DNA of 44,581 nucleotides, taken from JBBQER01 sp038320885 (GTDB lineage Bacteria > Actinomycetota > Acidimicrobiia > IMCC26256 > PALSA-610). The stretch spans positions 1-44,581 of the forward strand of contig JBBQER010000020.1 of the NCBI GenBank assembly GCA_038320885.1, written 5' to 3'. Below the pieces are notes generated by a model. It worked only from the letters and a program-made list of their open reading frames with translations. It was not told the origin of the DNA and ran no database searches. The translations under genes and the position numbers were made by a program. Every line of letters begins with the position of its first letter. Within the stretch, counting starts at the first letter, position 1. Below are positions 25,387 to 33,030 of the stretch, in pieces.

Positions 25387-26151
25387 ATGGAGCCGCTGGC
25401 GCTGCCGCTTCCCACGTTCTTGATCATCGGCGCGCAGAAGAGCGCCACGCGGTGGCTGCGCCTCAATCTCGGGCTCCATCCCGACGTGTTCGCGGCGCGG
25501 GCCGAGCTCGAGTTCTTCAACAACGGCAACCAGTTCCGGGACCGGGGAACGGAGTGGTATCGGGCGCAGTTCGAGGGCTGGAACGGCGAGACGATGGTGG
25601 GTGAGGCAACCCCCGGCTACATGTTCTGGCGCCACCGGCCGGGCGTGGTCGCCGAACGCATCGACGAGACGCTGCCCGACGTCCGTTTGCTCGCGACGTT
25701 GCGCAACCCGATCGACCGGGCGCAATCGGCGATGATCCACCACATCGAAGGGGGCAGCCTCCCGAGCGACTCCGTGCTCGTCGACGTCGTGAAGCAACGG
25801 CCGGCCGATAGCGACCACCTCGGCATCATTGCGGGCGGGTGGTACGCCGCGAGTCTCGAGCCGTATCGGGAACGGTTCGGCGACCGCCTCCTGATCTTGG
25901 TGCACGACGACATCGACGAGGATCCGCGGGGCGCGTACGACGCCGCGCTCGTGCACGTCGGCGCCGCACCCGACTTCGTGCCACCCGAGTTGGAGCGCAT
26001 TCGCTTCAGCTACCAGCAGTTTCCGTCGCAGGAGCCCGGCCGGCGGCCGCTCACGCTCGACGAGCGGCGGGAGATCTGGGAGTACTTCGCCGACGACGTC
26101 GCCAAGCTGGAGAAGATGATCGGGCGCGACCTCTCCCTCTGGGAGCCGTAG
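25387..26151 (+). CDS. Sulfotransferase (PAPS-dependent), paralogue B
   Basis: This 254-residue enzyme is of the same group as the one at 19,606-20,397. The 5'-PAPS loop is GAQKSATRW with K18, the 3'-phosphate site is TLRNPIDRAQSAM with R106 and S114, and FEGWNGETMVGEATPGYMFWRH is almost unchanged. The paralogues differ mostly in the acceptor-side middle (for example HHIEGGSLPSDS here), which suggests different sugar positions or acceptors. Start ATG 25387 has GGAGAGGAG about 10 nt upstream. It diverges from the GT-B-like gene at 25271 and converges on the third sulfotransferase gene. Confidence 0.93.
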   Translation: MEPLALPLPTFLIIGAQKSATRWLRLNLGLHPDVFAARAELEFFNNGNQFRDRGTEWYRAQFEGWNGETMVGEATPGYMFWRHRPGVVAERIDETLPDVRLLATLRNPIDRAQSAMIHHIEGGSLPSDSVLVDVVKQRPADSDHLGIIAGGWYAASLEPYRERFGDRLLILVHDDIDEDPRGAYDAALVHVGAAPDFVPPELERIRFSYQQFPSQEPGRRPLTLDERREIWEYFADDVAKLEKMIGRDLSLWEP

Positions 26152-26160
26152 CTCCGCTCT

Positions 26161-26175
26161 GGGCGCTACGCGCCC
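26161..26175. terminator. Hairpin between convergent genes
   Basis: GGGCGC-TAC-GCGCCC, a 6-bp perfect stem with a 3-nt loop, sits in the 14-bp convergent gap and overlaps the stop codon of the minus-strand gene. It has no T-run on either side, so it would be a weak or factor-assisted bidirectional terminator at best. Confidence 0.3.
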
Positions 26176-27101
26176 GCCTCCTTTTCGGCGAGTTGGGCTT
26201 CGAGCGCGGCGACCCGGCCGTTGGTCTTGCGGAGCGTCTCGCGGGCCGCGACCACATCGGCGCGGGCCCGGGCGAGCAGCTCTCCGTCGAGCGGCGGGCG
26301 CAACCATCCCCGCGCGAGCAGATCGGCGACGAGGGGCGGTACGGCACCGAGATCGATTCGACCGCCGTTCCAAATGGTGCGGGCCAGATCCAGCAGCGGG
26401 TTCTCGACCTCCGCGGCCGCCGCCGCGTCGTGGTGCCGCAAACCGCTGTCGAGATGGGCGCGCACCGCGGCCTCCGCCTCCGCGTCGGGCGCCGGGAGCC
26501 CGAGGTGGCCGGCCAGGCGCGCGATCGTTCCCGGGAGATCTTCGAAGATGTCAGTGTGCCGCACGATCAAACAGCTCGGATCGTTGGCGACTGCCGCACA
26601 CACGTAGCGAAGCCAGAGGCTGGCGGCCTGGGCGGCGCCGACGGCGTACCGGCGGGCCTCGAGCGAGGCAACGACTTCGACCGGGTCACGAACGACGACG
26701 ACCGTCGTCGCGATCGGCGTGACCGTCCGCCAGAACGGCAGGAGCAGGGAGAGACGCGGGTCCTTCCATGCGATCATCGCCGCGCGATCGGCGGCCGGCC
26801 CGAAGGTCGCGTCGAGGATCTCGGCCGCGCGCGCCCGAAACGGATCGAGCCCACGGTCGTGCTCCCAGCCGGGATCGAGCACCGGAGGCTGATCCCATGC
26901 ACCGCCGCAGTGGGCGAGCACCTCGTCGTCGAGTTGCATCAGGGCGGCGACCTCGAAGTACCCGAGCGGGTTGTCGGGTCCGGGTTTGAGCATGCGCGCG
27001 GGGTCGCCGAGCGAGACGCCGAGGAAGCGCAACGCGCCCGCGACGAACGACGTGCCGCTGCGGTGCATCCCGGTGACGCAGACCGCTCGGCTCGGCGTCA
27101 T
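26166..27101 (-). CDS. Sulfotransferase-family protein (GMHRSGTS type)
   Basis: This 311-residue P-loop sulfotransferase-like protein has GMHRSGTS (11-18) as the 5'-phosphosulfate loop and WKDPRLS (112-118), typical of this bacterial subgroup. The 3'-phosphate site is VVVVRDPVEVVASL (R138, S146). The usual catalytic lysine of eukaryotic-type enzymes is replaced by arginine (R14), as is normal in this subgroup. The last 35 residues (ARADVVAARETLRKTNGRVAALEAQLAEKEAGA) form a predicted coiled coil, often found where such domains are joined to glycosyltransferases. It follows a small membrane protein gene with a 25-bp gap. Distinct from the other four sulfotransferases. Confidence 0.88.
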   Translation of the reverse strand: MTPSRAVCVTGMHRSGTSFVAGALRFLGVSLGDPARMLKPGPDNPLGYFEVAALMQLDDEVLAHCGGAWDQPPVLDPGWEHDRGLDPFRARAAEILDATFGPAADRAAMIAWKDPRLSLLLPFWRTVTPIATTVVVVRDPVEVVASLEARRYAVGAAQAASLWLRYVCAAVANDPSCLIVRHTDIFEDLPGTIARLAGHLGLPAPDAEAEAAVRAHLDSGLRHHDAAAAAEVENPLLDLARTIWNGGRIDLGAVPPLVADLLARGWLRPPLDGELLARARADVVAARETLRKTNGRVAALEAQLAEKEAGA

Positions 27102-27126
27102 CTCCCTGCCACTCTCGCGCCGCGTT

Positions 27127-27324
27127 TCAGTAGCGGGGCGGGCGCCGGGACCAGGAGTCGGACCGGCGTCCCTGCCCGGCCCGGCGGGCGTCTCGGCGAC
27201 GGGCCTGCGCGACCGCGAACCACAGCAGTCCGGCCGCGATCGCGAACAAGAACAGCGCGGGCATCGGGTTCTTCTGGGCGTCGATGTTCACCGGCGCCGA
27301 CAGTGCCAACAGGTACGCGTGCAT
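27127..27324 (-). CDS. Small single-helix membrane protein
   Basis: The 65-residue product has a hydrophobic helix (MPALFLFAIAAGLLWFAVAQA, given here as about residues 21-41) and a very basic C-terminal tail, so it is probably N-out/C-in. Start ATG 27324 is preceded, 7 nt upstream, by TACTAT (27,337-27,332), a strong TANNNT box, which suggests a leaderless message. An ATG 9 nt further up is the alternative. It lies 25 bp before the GMHRSGTS sulfotransferase gene and may be co-transcribed. No family recognised. Confidence 0.55.
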   Translation of the reverse strand: MHAYLLALSAPVNIDAQKNPMPALFLFAIAAGLLWFAVAQARRRDARRAGQGRRSDSWSRRPPRY

Positions 27325-27420
27325 CACCCGCATAGTACGTGCCGCTTCGGTCGCCTCCTCCGCCGCGGCGGGAACAGACCGTAGGCTGCGCGCTGTGGGG
27401 ACCCGACCGGATCGCAGCCC

Positions 27421-27783
27421 GTGAAGACCAATCAGTTGGCCCGGTTCGCAGCGGTGATCCTGGCCCTGGCGGGGGTCGCGGCCTTGCTGGCGGCGGCCGC
27501 CGTATCCCTCCGCAGCTTCTCGTTTCACGGCCCGGCGCAGCGATACGACTGCGGCAGCGTCCTCTTCGCCAAGGACCCTCGCAACCTGGCGCCTCCGTCG
27601 GGCGCAATGCCGCGCCGCCTCGTGGGGGCGAACAAGCAATGCGAGAAGATCCGCACCGAGCGCACCCACAAGGCCCTGGTCTTCATGCTCGCCGGGGCCG
27701 CCCCTCTCCTGCTGGTCCTCGCGCTCCCCTTCCTGTCCCGCCGCTCACGACGATCGGGCCACCGCCGCCGCCTGCGCAGGTGA
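27421..27783 (+). CDS. Small two-helix membrane protein
   Basis: The 120-residue product has helices at about 8-30 (FAAVILALAGVAALLAAAAV) and 86-105 (LVFMLAGAAPLLLVLALPFL). Between them is an outer loop with two cysteines (YDCGSVLF and KQCEKI) that could form a disulfide. The tail is arginine-rich. Similar short 'CGSVLFxKDPRNL' proteins are, to my knowledge, seen in actinobacteria without assigned function. Start GTG 27421; a TAGGCT box at 27,382-27,387 may drive it. It diverges from the small membrane gene at 27324. Confidence 0.65.
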   Translation: MKTNQLARFAAVILALAGVAALLAAAAVSLRSFSFHGPAQRYDCGSVLFAKDPRNLAPPSGAMPRRLVGANKQCEKIRTERTHKALVFMLAGAAPLLLVLALPFLSRRSRRSGHRRRLRR

Positions 27784-27957
27784 CCCGGCTTGACTGCCCT
27801 CGCGCGGACAGCGAGGCTGGTTGTCCGAACGGTGTCCGTTGCGGGCGAAAATGCTGCCAATTCGTTTCGAAGGTCGGATCGGGGGAGCTTCTGCTCACGA
27901 GGGGCCGCCGCTGATCCGACAAGATGTCCTACCGACGACGTATTCGAGGAGTGGAAC
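27784..27957. other. 174-bp intergenic region, no gene seen
   Basis: The region between the two-helix membrane gene and the anchored repeat protein is locally AT-richer, with segments such as aatgctgccaattcgtttcg. It ends in GAGGAG, the ribosome site for ATG 27958. It probably carries the promoter of the 27,958-32,079 unit. No reading frame, hairpin or recognised site stands out. Confidence 0.4.
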
Positions 27958-28722
27958 ATGGCCACGGCCGCGACGCCGAAGGGCTCGGTCAAGCGCAGGC
28001 TGGCCGGCACCGTCGAGGGACGTTCACCGCGTTTCCTGCTCGTCTCACTCGCGCTGGCCATGGTGATCTCGCTGGTGGCCGGGCTCGGCATCGGGATCAA
28101 GGTCGGCGAGCACAACAAGACGAAGACCAAGCCCGTCGCGATCGTCAAGCCCAAGCGGGTCAAGAAGCCGCCCGTACGGACGGTCTCGGCGTTCGCGCGG
28201 CCCCCGCTTTCGGGCACGGTGGTGCGAGCGCTCCCCCGCGTCCTCGTCATGGCCCGGCTGAAGCGCCGGCTCGTGATCGCGATCACGCCCAGGAGCCGGA
28301 TCGAGGTCGTCCGCCCCGCGGCCCGCTCCGACGTCAAGGCCCGCTCCCGGGTCCTCTTCGTCCTCGGCAAGAGCGCCACCCCCGCACCCGCCACGACGAC
28401 TGCCGGCGCCGGTGCCGCGACCTACACCGCCAAGGAGGTCCTCGTCGTGACCGGCGGGATCGGGTCGGTGGTCTCCTCGGTCACCGCGAGCTCGATGAGC
28501 TTCAAGGCGCGCAACGGGAAGGTCGTGACGATCTCGACCGCGGGCGCCACGTTCTCGAAGACGGCGCCGGCCACGAGAGTGAAGCTCCTGCCGGGCCGCC
28601 ACATTCTCGTCAAATCGGTGCGGGCGGCGGCACCGAAGAAGAAGCCGAAGCGTCGCGCCCGCACGCGCCGGCCGGTCGCGGTCGAGATCATCGCGCTCCC
28701 CGACGGCAGCGCGTTCGGCTGA
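27958..28722 (+). CDS. Membrane-anchored protein with DUF5666-like repeats (paralogue 1)
   Basis: This 254-residue protein has one helix at about 28-48 (LVSLALAMVISLVAGLGIGI), a lysine-rich stalk and an extracytoplasmic beta-rich part. The part has two repeats of the type 'GxVxxV..sSmsfkarnGkvvtIsTagaTf', similar to DUF5666 repeats. It ends in VEIIALPDGSAFG, matching IEIILIPAGSGFAN at the end of the protein encoded at 33,855-34,514. The start has GAGGAG 7 nt upstream. It lies 21 bp before the four-domain fusion gene and may act with it. Function unknown. Confidence 0.8.
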   Translation: MATAATPKGSVKRRLAGTVEGRSPRFLLVSLALAMVISLVAGLGIGIKVGEHNKTKTKPVAIVKPKRVKKPPVRTVSAFARPPLSGTVVRALPRVLVMARLKRRLVIAITPRSRIEVVRPAARSDVKARSRVLFVLGKSATPAPATTTAGAGAATYTAKEVLVVTGGIGSVVSSVTASSMSFKARNGKVVTISTAGATFSKTAPATRVKLLPGRHILVKSVRAAAPKKKPKRRARTRRPVAVEIIALPDGSAFG

Positions 28723-28743
28723 GCGGACGCGCCGCGACACCGC

Positions 28744-31700
28744 ATGTATCCGTTCTGGGAGCGCGTCATCTGGCCGGTGCTCCAGACGGCGCGGGCGAAG
28801 CGGATCGTCGAGATCGGGGCGTTGCGGGGTGAGACCACCGCGTTGATGCTCGAGAAGCTCGGGCCCGAGACCGAGTTGCACGTGATCGACCCGATTCCCG
28901 AATTCGATCCGGCCGAGCACGAGAAGCGGTTCCCCGGGCGCTACATCTTCCACCGCGACGTCAGTCACAACGTGCTGCCGCAGCTCCGACCCGTCGACGT
29001 CGCGCTGGTCGACGGCGACCACAACTGGTTCACCGTGTACCACGAGCTGAAGATGCTCGCCGAGGGCGCGCGCCGGGCGGACGCCCCGCTCCCGATCATC
29101 ATCATGCACGACGTGTTGTGGCCCTACGGGCGCCGCGATCTCTACTACGAGCCGGAGCGGGTCCCCGAGGAGTTCCGCCAGCCGTACGAGATGAAGGGGA
29201 TCCGGCCCGACACCTTGCAGGTGCTGCCGACCGGCGGGCTGAACCCCGAGCACTACAACGCGGTGACCGAAGGCGGCCCGCGGAACGGCGTGATGACCGC
29301 GCTCGACGACTTCATGGCCGAGTACGACCGGCCGCTGCGCCGGCTCGTGCTGCCCGTGTACTTCGGGCTCGCGATCGTCGTCGAGGAAGCGCGTCTCGAG
29401 CGCGAGCCCGAGCTGCGGGCCCTGCTCGACCGCTTCGAATCGGCCGAGGGCAAGGACATCCTGCTCGACATCGCCGAGTCGACGCGCCTCCAGGCGATCC
29501 TCTTCCAGCACAACGACTTCTACGGCCGCCGGCACCTGCTCACGCGCGCGGCTGATCGCTACCTCGATCTGCTCGAGACCGCGCTGCTCGACGAGCTGTA
29601 TCTCGACCACGAGCTCCGCCTCTGGTATCTCGCCGACTGCATCGCCCAGGGTCGTACGCCCGACCGGGCCAAGCTCGGCGACCCCGTGCGCGAGATGCAG
29701 CTCCGGTGGGACAAGCTCGTCGAGGAACGGCGTGCGGGTGTGCTCCCGCACGCGGGGCATGCCGGATCGACGCTTCCCTACACCGACATGGGACGGGCGC
29801 GGCTCGCGCACCTCCGGCATTCGCTCGACACTTTGCGCACCGAGCGGCTCGCGGGCGATCTCGTCGAGTGCAATACGGGGCGCGGCGGCGCGGCGATCTT
29901 CATGCGCGGGTACCTCGACGCGCACGACCTCGGCCGGCGCGACGTCTGGGTCGCCGATCGCTTCCGGGTCGAGCCCTCTCCGGCGGAGCTCGTGTTCGCG
30001 TGGTCGGACCTGAACACCGTGCGAGACGGCTTCGCGCGCTTCGGTCTGCTCGACGAACGGGTGCGCTTCCTGCAGGGTCCGCCGGCCGACACGCTCGGCG
30101 ACGCGCCGATCAAGCAGATCGCGCTGCTCCACATCGGTTCCGGCGAGGCCGACGACGTCGCAGCCGCGTTCGACTCGTTGTACCACCGCGTCGCGGTCGG
30201 GGGCGTCGTGATCGTCGACGACTACGAGGATCCCGAACGGGCCCGCGCCGTCGACGAGTTCCGCGCCCGGCGCAACGTCGGCGCGCCGATCGAGCGGGTC
30301 GCGGGCTCCGGCATCTCGTGGCGCAAGGCCCTGCCCATTCCCGGCGGCGCGCCCGCTCCGGTCACCACCGCGCCGCCGGAGAGCGGTGCATCAGGCGACC
30401 AAGGTTCCGGCGCCCAGGAGTCGAAGGTGCGGGGGCTGCTGCGCCGCCGCTCGAACCGCGCACCGATCGCCGCGCCGGCGCCGGCTCCCGCGCTGGCCAA
30501 GGACCTCTCGATCGTCGTCGTCTTCTACAACATGAAACGCGAAGCCGCGCGCACGCTGCACTCGCTCTCGCGCACGTATCAACAGGGCGTTGCCGATCTC
30601 GACTACGAGGTCGTGGTCGTCGAGAACGGCTCGGCCACCGGCCAGAAGCTCGGTGAGGAGTTCGTGCGGAGCTTCGGCGCGGAGTTCCGGTATCTCGACC
30701 TCGGCGAAGAGGCGACACCGACACCCGCGGACGCACTCAATCGGGGCCTCGCGATCGCGGGCGGCACCACGATCGCGTTCATGATCGACGGCGCGCACGT
30801 GCTCACGCCGAGCGTGCTCCGCTACGGCATGGCCGGCCTGTCGACGTATGCGCCCGCGATCGTCGTCACGCAGCAGTGGTACGTCGGACCGGGGCAGCAA
30901 CCCGACGCGATGAACACCGGCTACGACCAGGCGTACGAAGACCAGCTGTTCCGCGAGATCCAATGGCCGCTCGACGGGTATCGCCTCTTCGACATCGGGC
31001 ATTTCATCGGCGACCGCGACTGGTTCGACGGGCTGTGGGAGAGCAACTGCATCTTCGTTCCCCGCAAGCTGCTCGAGCAGTACGGGGCGTTCGACGAGAG
31101 CTTCTCGATGCCGGGCGGCGGCTACGCGAACCTCGAGCTCTACGAGCGACTCGGCGCGACACCCGACGTCAACGTCGTGACGATCCTCGGCGAGGGATCG
31201 TTCCACCAGGTGCACGGGGGCACGACCACCAACCGGGCGGATCCCGGTGAGCGCCGGGCCACCATCACGGGCTACGCCGAGCACTTCGCCGAGCTCCGGG
31301 GTCATCAGTTCCGCGGCGCCGGGAAGACCCTGCACTACGTCGGCACGATGTTCCCGCGCGCGTCACGCACGCGCTCGCGTCGCATGACCGCGAGCGCGTT
31401 CGTGAAGGGCCCCGTGTTCACCGGTCCCGATGGCCAACCGAGCGGCGCCACTCCCATGCCCGACGAGCTGAAGACCCATTTCGTCGACGCCTTCTGGCAC
31501 AGCATGGCGTGGCGGGAGACGACGTGGCTCGGCCAGCGCGTCGCGAAGGCTCCGACGGATCTGTTCGTGTACCAGGAGCTGATCCACCGCGTGAAGCCCG
31601 ATTGGATCATCGAGACCGGCTCGGCCAACGGTGGACGCGCGCTCTTCCTCGCGTCGATCTGCGAGCTCCTCGATCACGGACAGGTCGTTTCGATCGATCC

Positions 31701-32079
31701 GGAGGTCGCCGACACCCGTGCCGAGCACCCCCGCATCACCTACATCGAAGGCTCGGCCCAATCCGAGGAGATCTCGCAACGCGTGCGCGAGATGGTCGGA
31801 GATTCGCGCGTCATGGTCGTGCTCGGATCGCAGCCCGGCACGAACCTGCGCATCGAATCGGAATTCAAGGTGTACGCACCCCTGGTGCCCGTCGGCTCCT
31901 ACGTGATCGTCGAGTACACGATCCTCAACGGCCATCCGGTGTGGCCCGGGTTCGGTCCCGGACCTCTCGAGGCGGTGAAGCGCATCCTGGCCGACAACAA
32001 CAACTGGGCCGTCGACACCGCGCTCGAGAAGTACGCGCTGACGTTCAACCCGATGGGCTACTTGAAGCGCTTGCGCTGA
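28744..32079 (+). CDS. Four-domain fusion: methyltransferase - TylF-like - GT2 - CmcI-like
   Basis: The protein has 1,111 residues. Domain 1 (1-200) is a class I methyltransferase with IVEIGALRGETTALML and intact ALVDGDHNWF...IIIMHDV. Domain 2 (about 345-540) is TylF/MycF-like (ARLAHLRHSLDTLR, DLVECNTGRGGAAI) but reads LLHIGSGEADD where the family has LDGDLYE, while keeping IVDDY. A poorly conserved linker (545-585) leads to a GT2 domain (588-870; LSIVVVFYNMKREAART, IDGAH in the DxD place, GAFDESFSMPGGGY). Domain 4 (about 900-1111) is CmcI/rhamnosyl-O-methyltransferase-like (WLGQRVAKAPTDLFVYQE, IIETGSANGG), but LDSDH is VLGSQP and VEDT is VEYT, so metal ligands are lost. It probably glycosylates and methylates one acceptor. 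ATG 28744; no clear ribosome site. Confidence 0.9.
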   Translation: MYPFWERVIWPVLQTARAKRIVEIGALRGETTALMLEKLGPETELHVIDPIPEFDPAEHEKRFPGRYIFHRDVSHNVLPQLRPVDVALVDGDHNWFTVYHELKMLAEGARRADAPLPIIIMHDVLWPYGRRDLYYEPERVPEEFRQPYEMKGIRPDTLQVLPTGGLNPEHYNAVTEGGPRNGVMTALDDFMAEYDRPLRRLVLPVYFGLAIVVEEARLEREPELRALLDRFESAEGKDILLDIAESTRLQAILFQHNDFYGRRHLLTRAADRYLDLLETALLDELYLDHELRLWYLADCIAQGRTPDRAKLGDPVREMQLRWDKLVEERRAGVLPHAGHAGSTLPYTDMGRARLAHLRHSLDTLRTERLAGDLVECNTGRGGAAIFMRGYLDAHDLGRRDVWVADRFRVEPSPAELVFAWSDLNTVRDGFARFGLLDERVRFLQGPPADTLGDAPIKQIALLHIGSGEADDVAAAFDSLYHRVAVGGVVIVDDYEDPERARAVDEFRARRNVGAPIERVAGSGISWRKALPIPGGAPAPVTTAPPESGASGDQGSGAQESKVRGLLRRRSNRAPIAAPAPAPALAKDLSIVVVFYNMKREAARTLHSLSRTYQQGVADLDYEVVVVENGSATGQKLGEEFVRSFGAEFRYLDLGEEATPTPADALNRGLAIAGGTTIAFMIDGAHVLTPSVLRYGMAGLSTYAPAIVVTQQWYVGPGQQPDAMNTGYDQAYEDQLFREIQWPLDGYRLFDIGHFIGDRDWFDGLWESNCIFVPRKLLEQYGAFDESFSMPGGGYANLELYERLGATPDVNVVTILGEGSFHQVHGGTTTNRADPGERRATITGYAEHFAELRGHQFRGAGKTLHYVGTMFPRASRTRSRRMTASAFVKGPVFTGPDGQPSGATPMPDELKTHFVDAFWHSMAWRETTWLGQRVAKAPTDLFVYQELIHRVKPDWIIETGSANGGRALFLASICELLDHGQVVSIDPEVADTRAEHPRITYIEGSAQSEEISQRVREMVGDSRVMVVLGSQPGTNLRIESEFKVYAPLVPVGSYVIVEYTILNGHPVWPGFGPGPLEAVKRILADNNNWAVDTALEKYALTFNPMGYLKRLR

Positions 32080-32106
32080 GCCGGCTGAAACGCATGCGCT
32101 GAGCCG
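32062..32106. repeat. Imperfect 22-bp tandem duplication over a stop codon
   Basis: ttgaagcgcttgcgctgagc (32,062 on) is followed at a 23-bp period by ctgaaacgcatgcgctgagc; 19 of 22 positions agree. The first copy holds the last codons LKRLR-stop of the fusion gene. The second lies in the 27-bp convergent gap and would encode LKRMR-stop in another frame, so it gives a back-up stop after a frameshift. Confidence 0.7.
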
Positions 32107-33030
32107 TCAAGGCGATGCGGTCGGCGGGCGGAGTTCGAGCGCGCGCCTGGCCGACTGCTCGATGTGCGGCAGCGCGGTATCGGGAACGGTGCCGAGATAC
32201 AGCCGTTCGGTCGCGGGCGGCCGGTACTCGTGCCCACGCAGCTTCACGTATTCGTCGTGCATCTCGTCCCAACCGATGCGCCCGGAGGTCGCGGCGCCGC
32301 CGTGGATCTGGTGGAACGTTCCCTCGCCGAGCAGGATCACCAGCTGCGCGCCATCGAGCTCACACGCCCGGCGGTAGAGATCGTGATTCGAGAGCCCGCC
32401 GCCCGGAAGCGAGAACGCCTCGTCAAAGCCGCCGAGCTCGTCCCACATCGACTTCGCCATGAACAACCCGTTGCTCTCCCCCATGGGCGCGAACCATCCG
32501 CGCGCCGACGAGGCCGCGAGCGTGCTGATCGCGAACAGCCGGTACCCGTCTTGCTCCCAGCCGGAACCGGCCAGAAGCTGATCCTCTACGGCCTGGTCGT
32601 ACCCGGCGTCGGGTGCGTCCATGTGCCGCGTCGACCCGAGGTGCCAGCCCAACGTCGCGACGACCGGCCGCGGCGACAGCGTTCGCGCGAGCCGCGCCCG
32701 CGCGAGGAGTCCGGGGCTCGCGAGCCGCGCGCCGTCGATCAGCACGCCGACGAAGTCGCTGTTGGCCATCTCGATGCCGAGATTCGCCGCGCCCGCGGGT
32801 GTCGGCGGCGCGGGATCGAGACGCGTGCTCAGGAGCCGGCCGCCGAAGGCACCGAGCACGGTCGCGTCGAGCGCCGCGGGGGATCCGTTGTCGACGACGA
32901 TCACCTCGTACTCGTCGGCCGCGATTTCCCGCTGGTAGTCGGGCGCGAGGGACCGCAGCGTGCGCGGCACTTCGCGTGCCATGTCGTACGCCACGACGAC
33001 GACACTCAGCGAGACCGCCGCCGGCGTCAT
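32107..33030 (-). CDS. Stand-alone GT2 glycosyltransferase, relative of the fusion's GT2 module
   Basis: This 307-residue GT-A enzyme aligns along its whole length with domain 3 of the neighbouring fusion (28,744-32,079). Matching blocks are LSVVVVAYDMAREVPRTLRS, VIVVDNGSP, LIDGARL in the DxD place, DAGYDQAVEDQL, DGYRLFAI, GGFDEAFSLPGGG and LLGEGTFHQIHGG. The family is close to the 'glycosyltransferase domain next to sulfotransferase' type seen in surface glycan loci. Start ATG 33030 overlaps the TGA of the sulfotransferase gene upstream (ATGA), so the two are probably made together. It converges on the fusion gene with a 27-bp gap. Confidence 0.9.
   Translation of the reverse strand: MTPAAVSLSVVVVAYDMAREVPRTLRSLAPDYQREIAADEYEVIVVDNGSPAALDATVLGAFGGRLLSTRLDPAPPTPAGAANLGIEMANSDFVGVLIDGARLASPGLLARARLARTLSPRPVVATLGWHLGSTRHMDAPDAGYDQAVEDQLLAGSGWEQDGYRLFAISTLAASSARGWFAPMGESNGLFMAKSMWDELGGFDEAFSLPGGGLSNHDLYRRACELDGAQLVILLGEGTFHQIHGGAATSGRIGWDEMHDEYVKLRGHEYRPPATERLYLGTVPDTALPHIEQSARRALELRPPTASP

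Noticed and set aside
28045..30186. Minus-strand open frame of about 713 codons
   Set aside because: Antisense to the anchored repeat protein and fusion genes; highly charged repeats such as DRDDRR and no recognisable fold.
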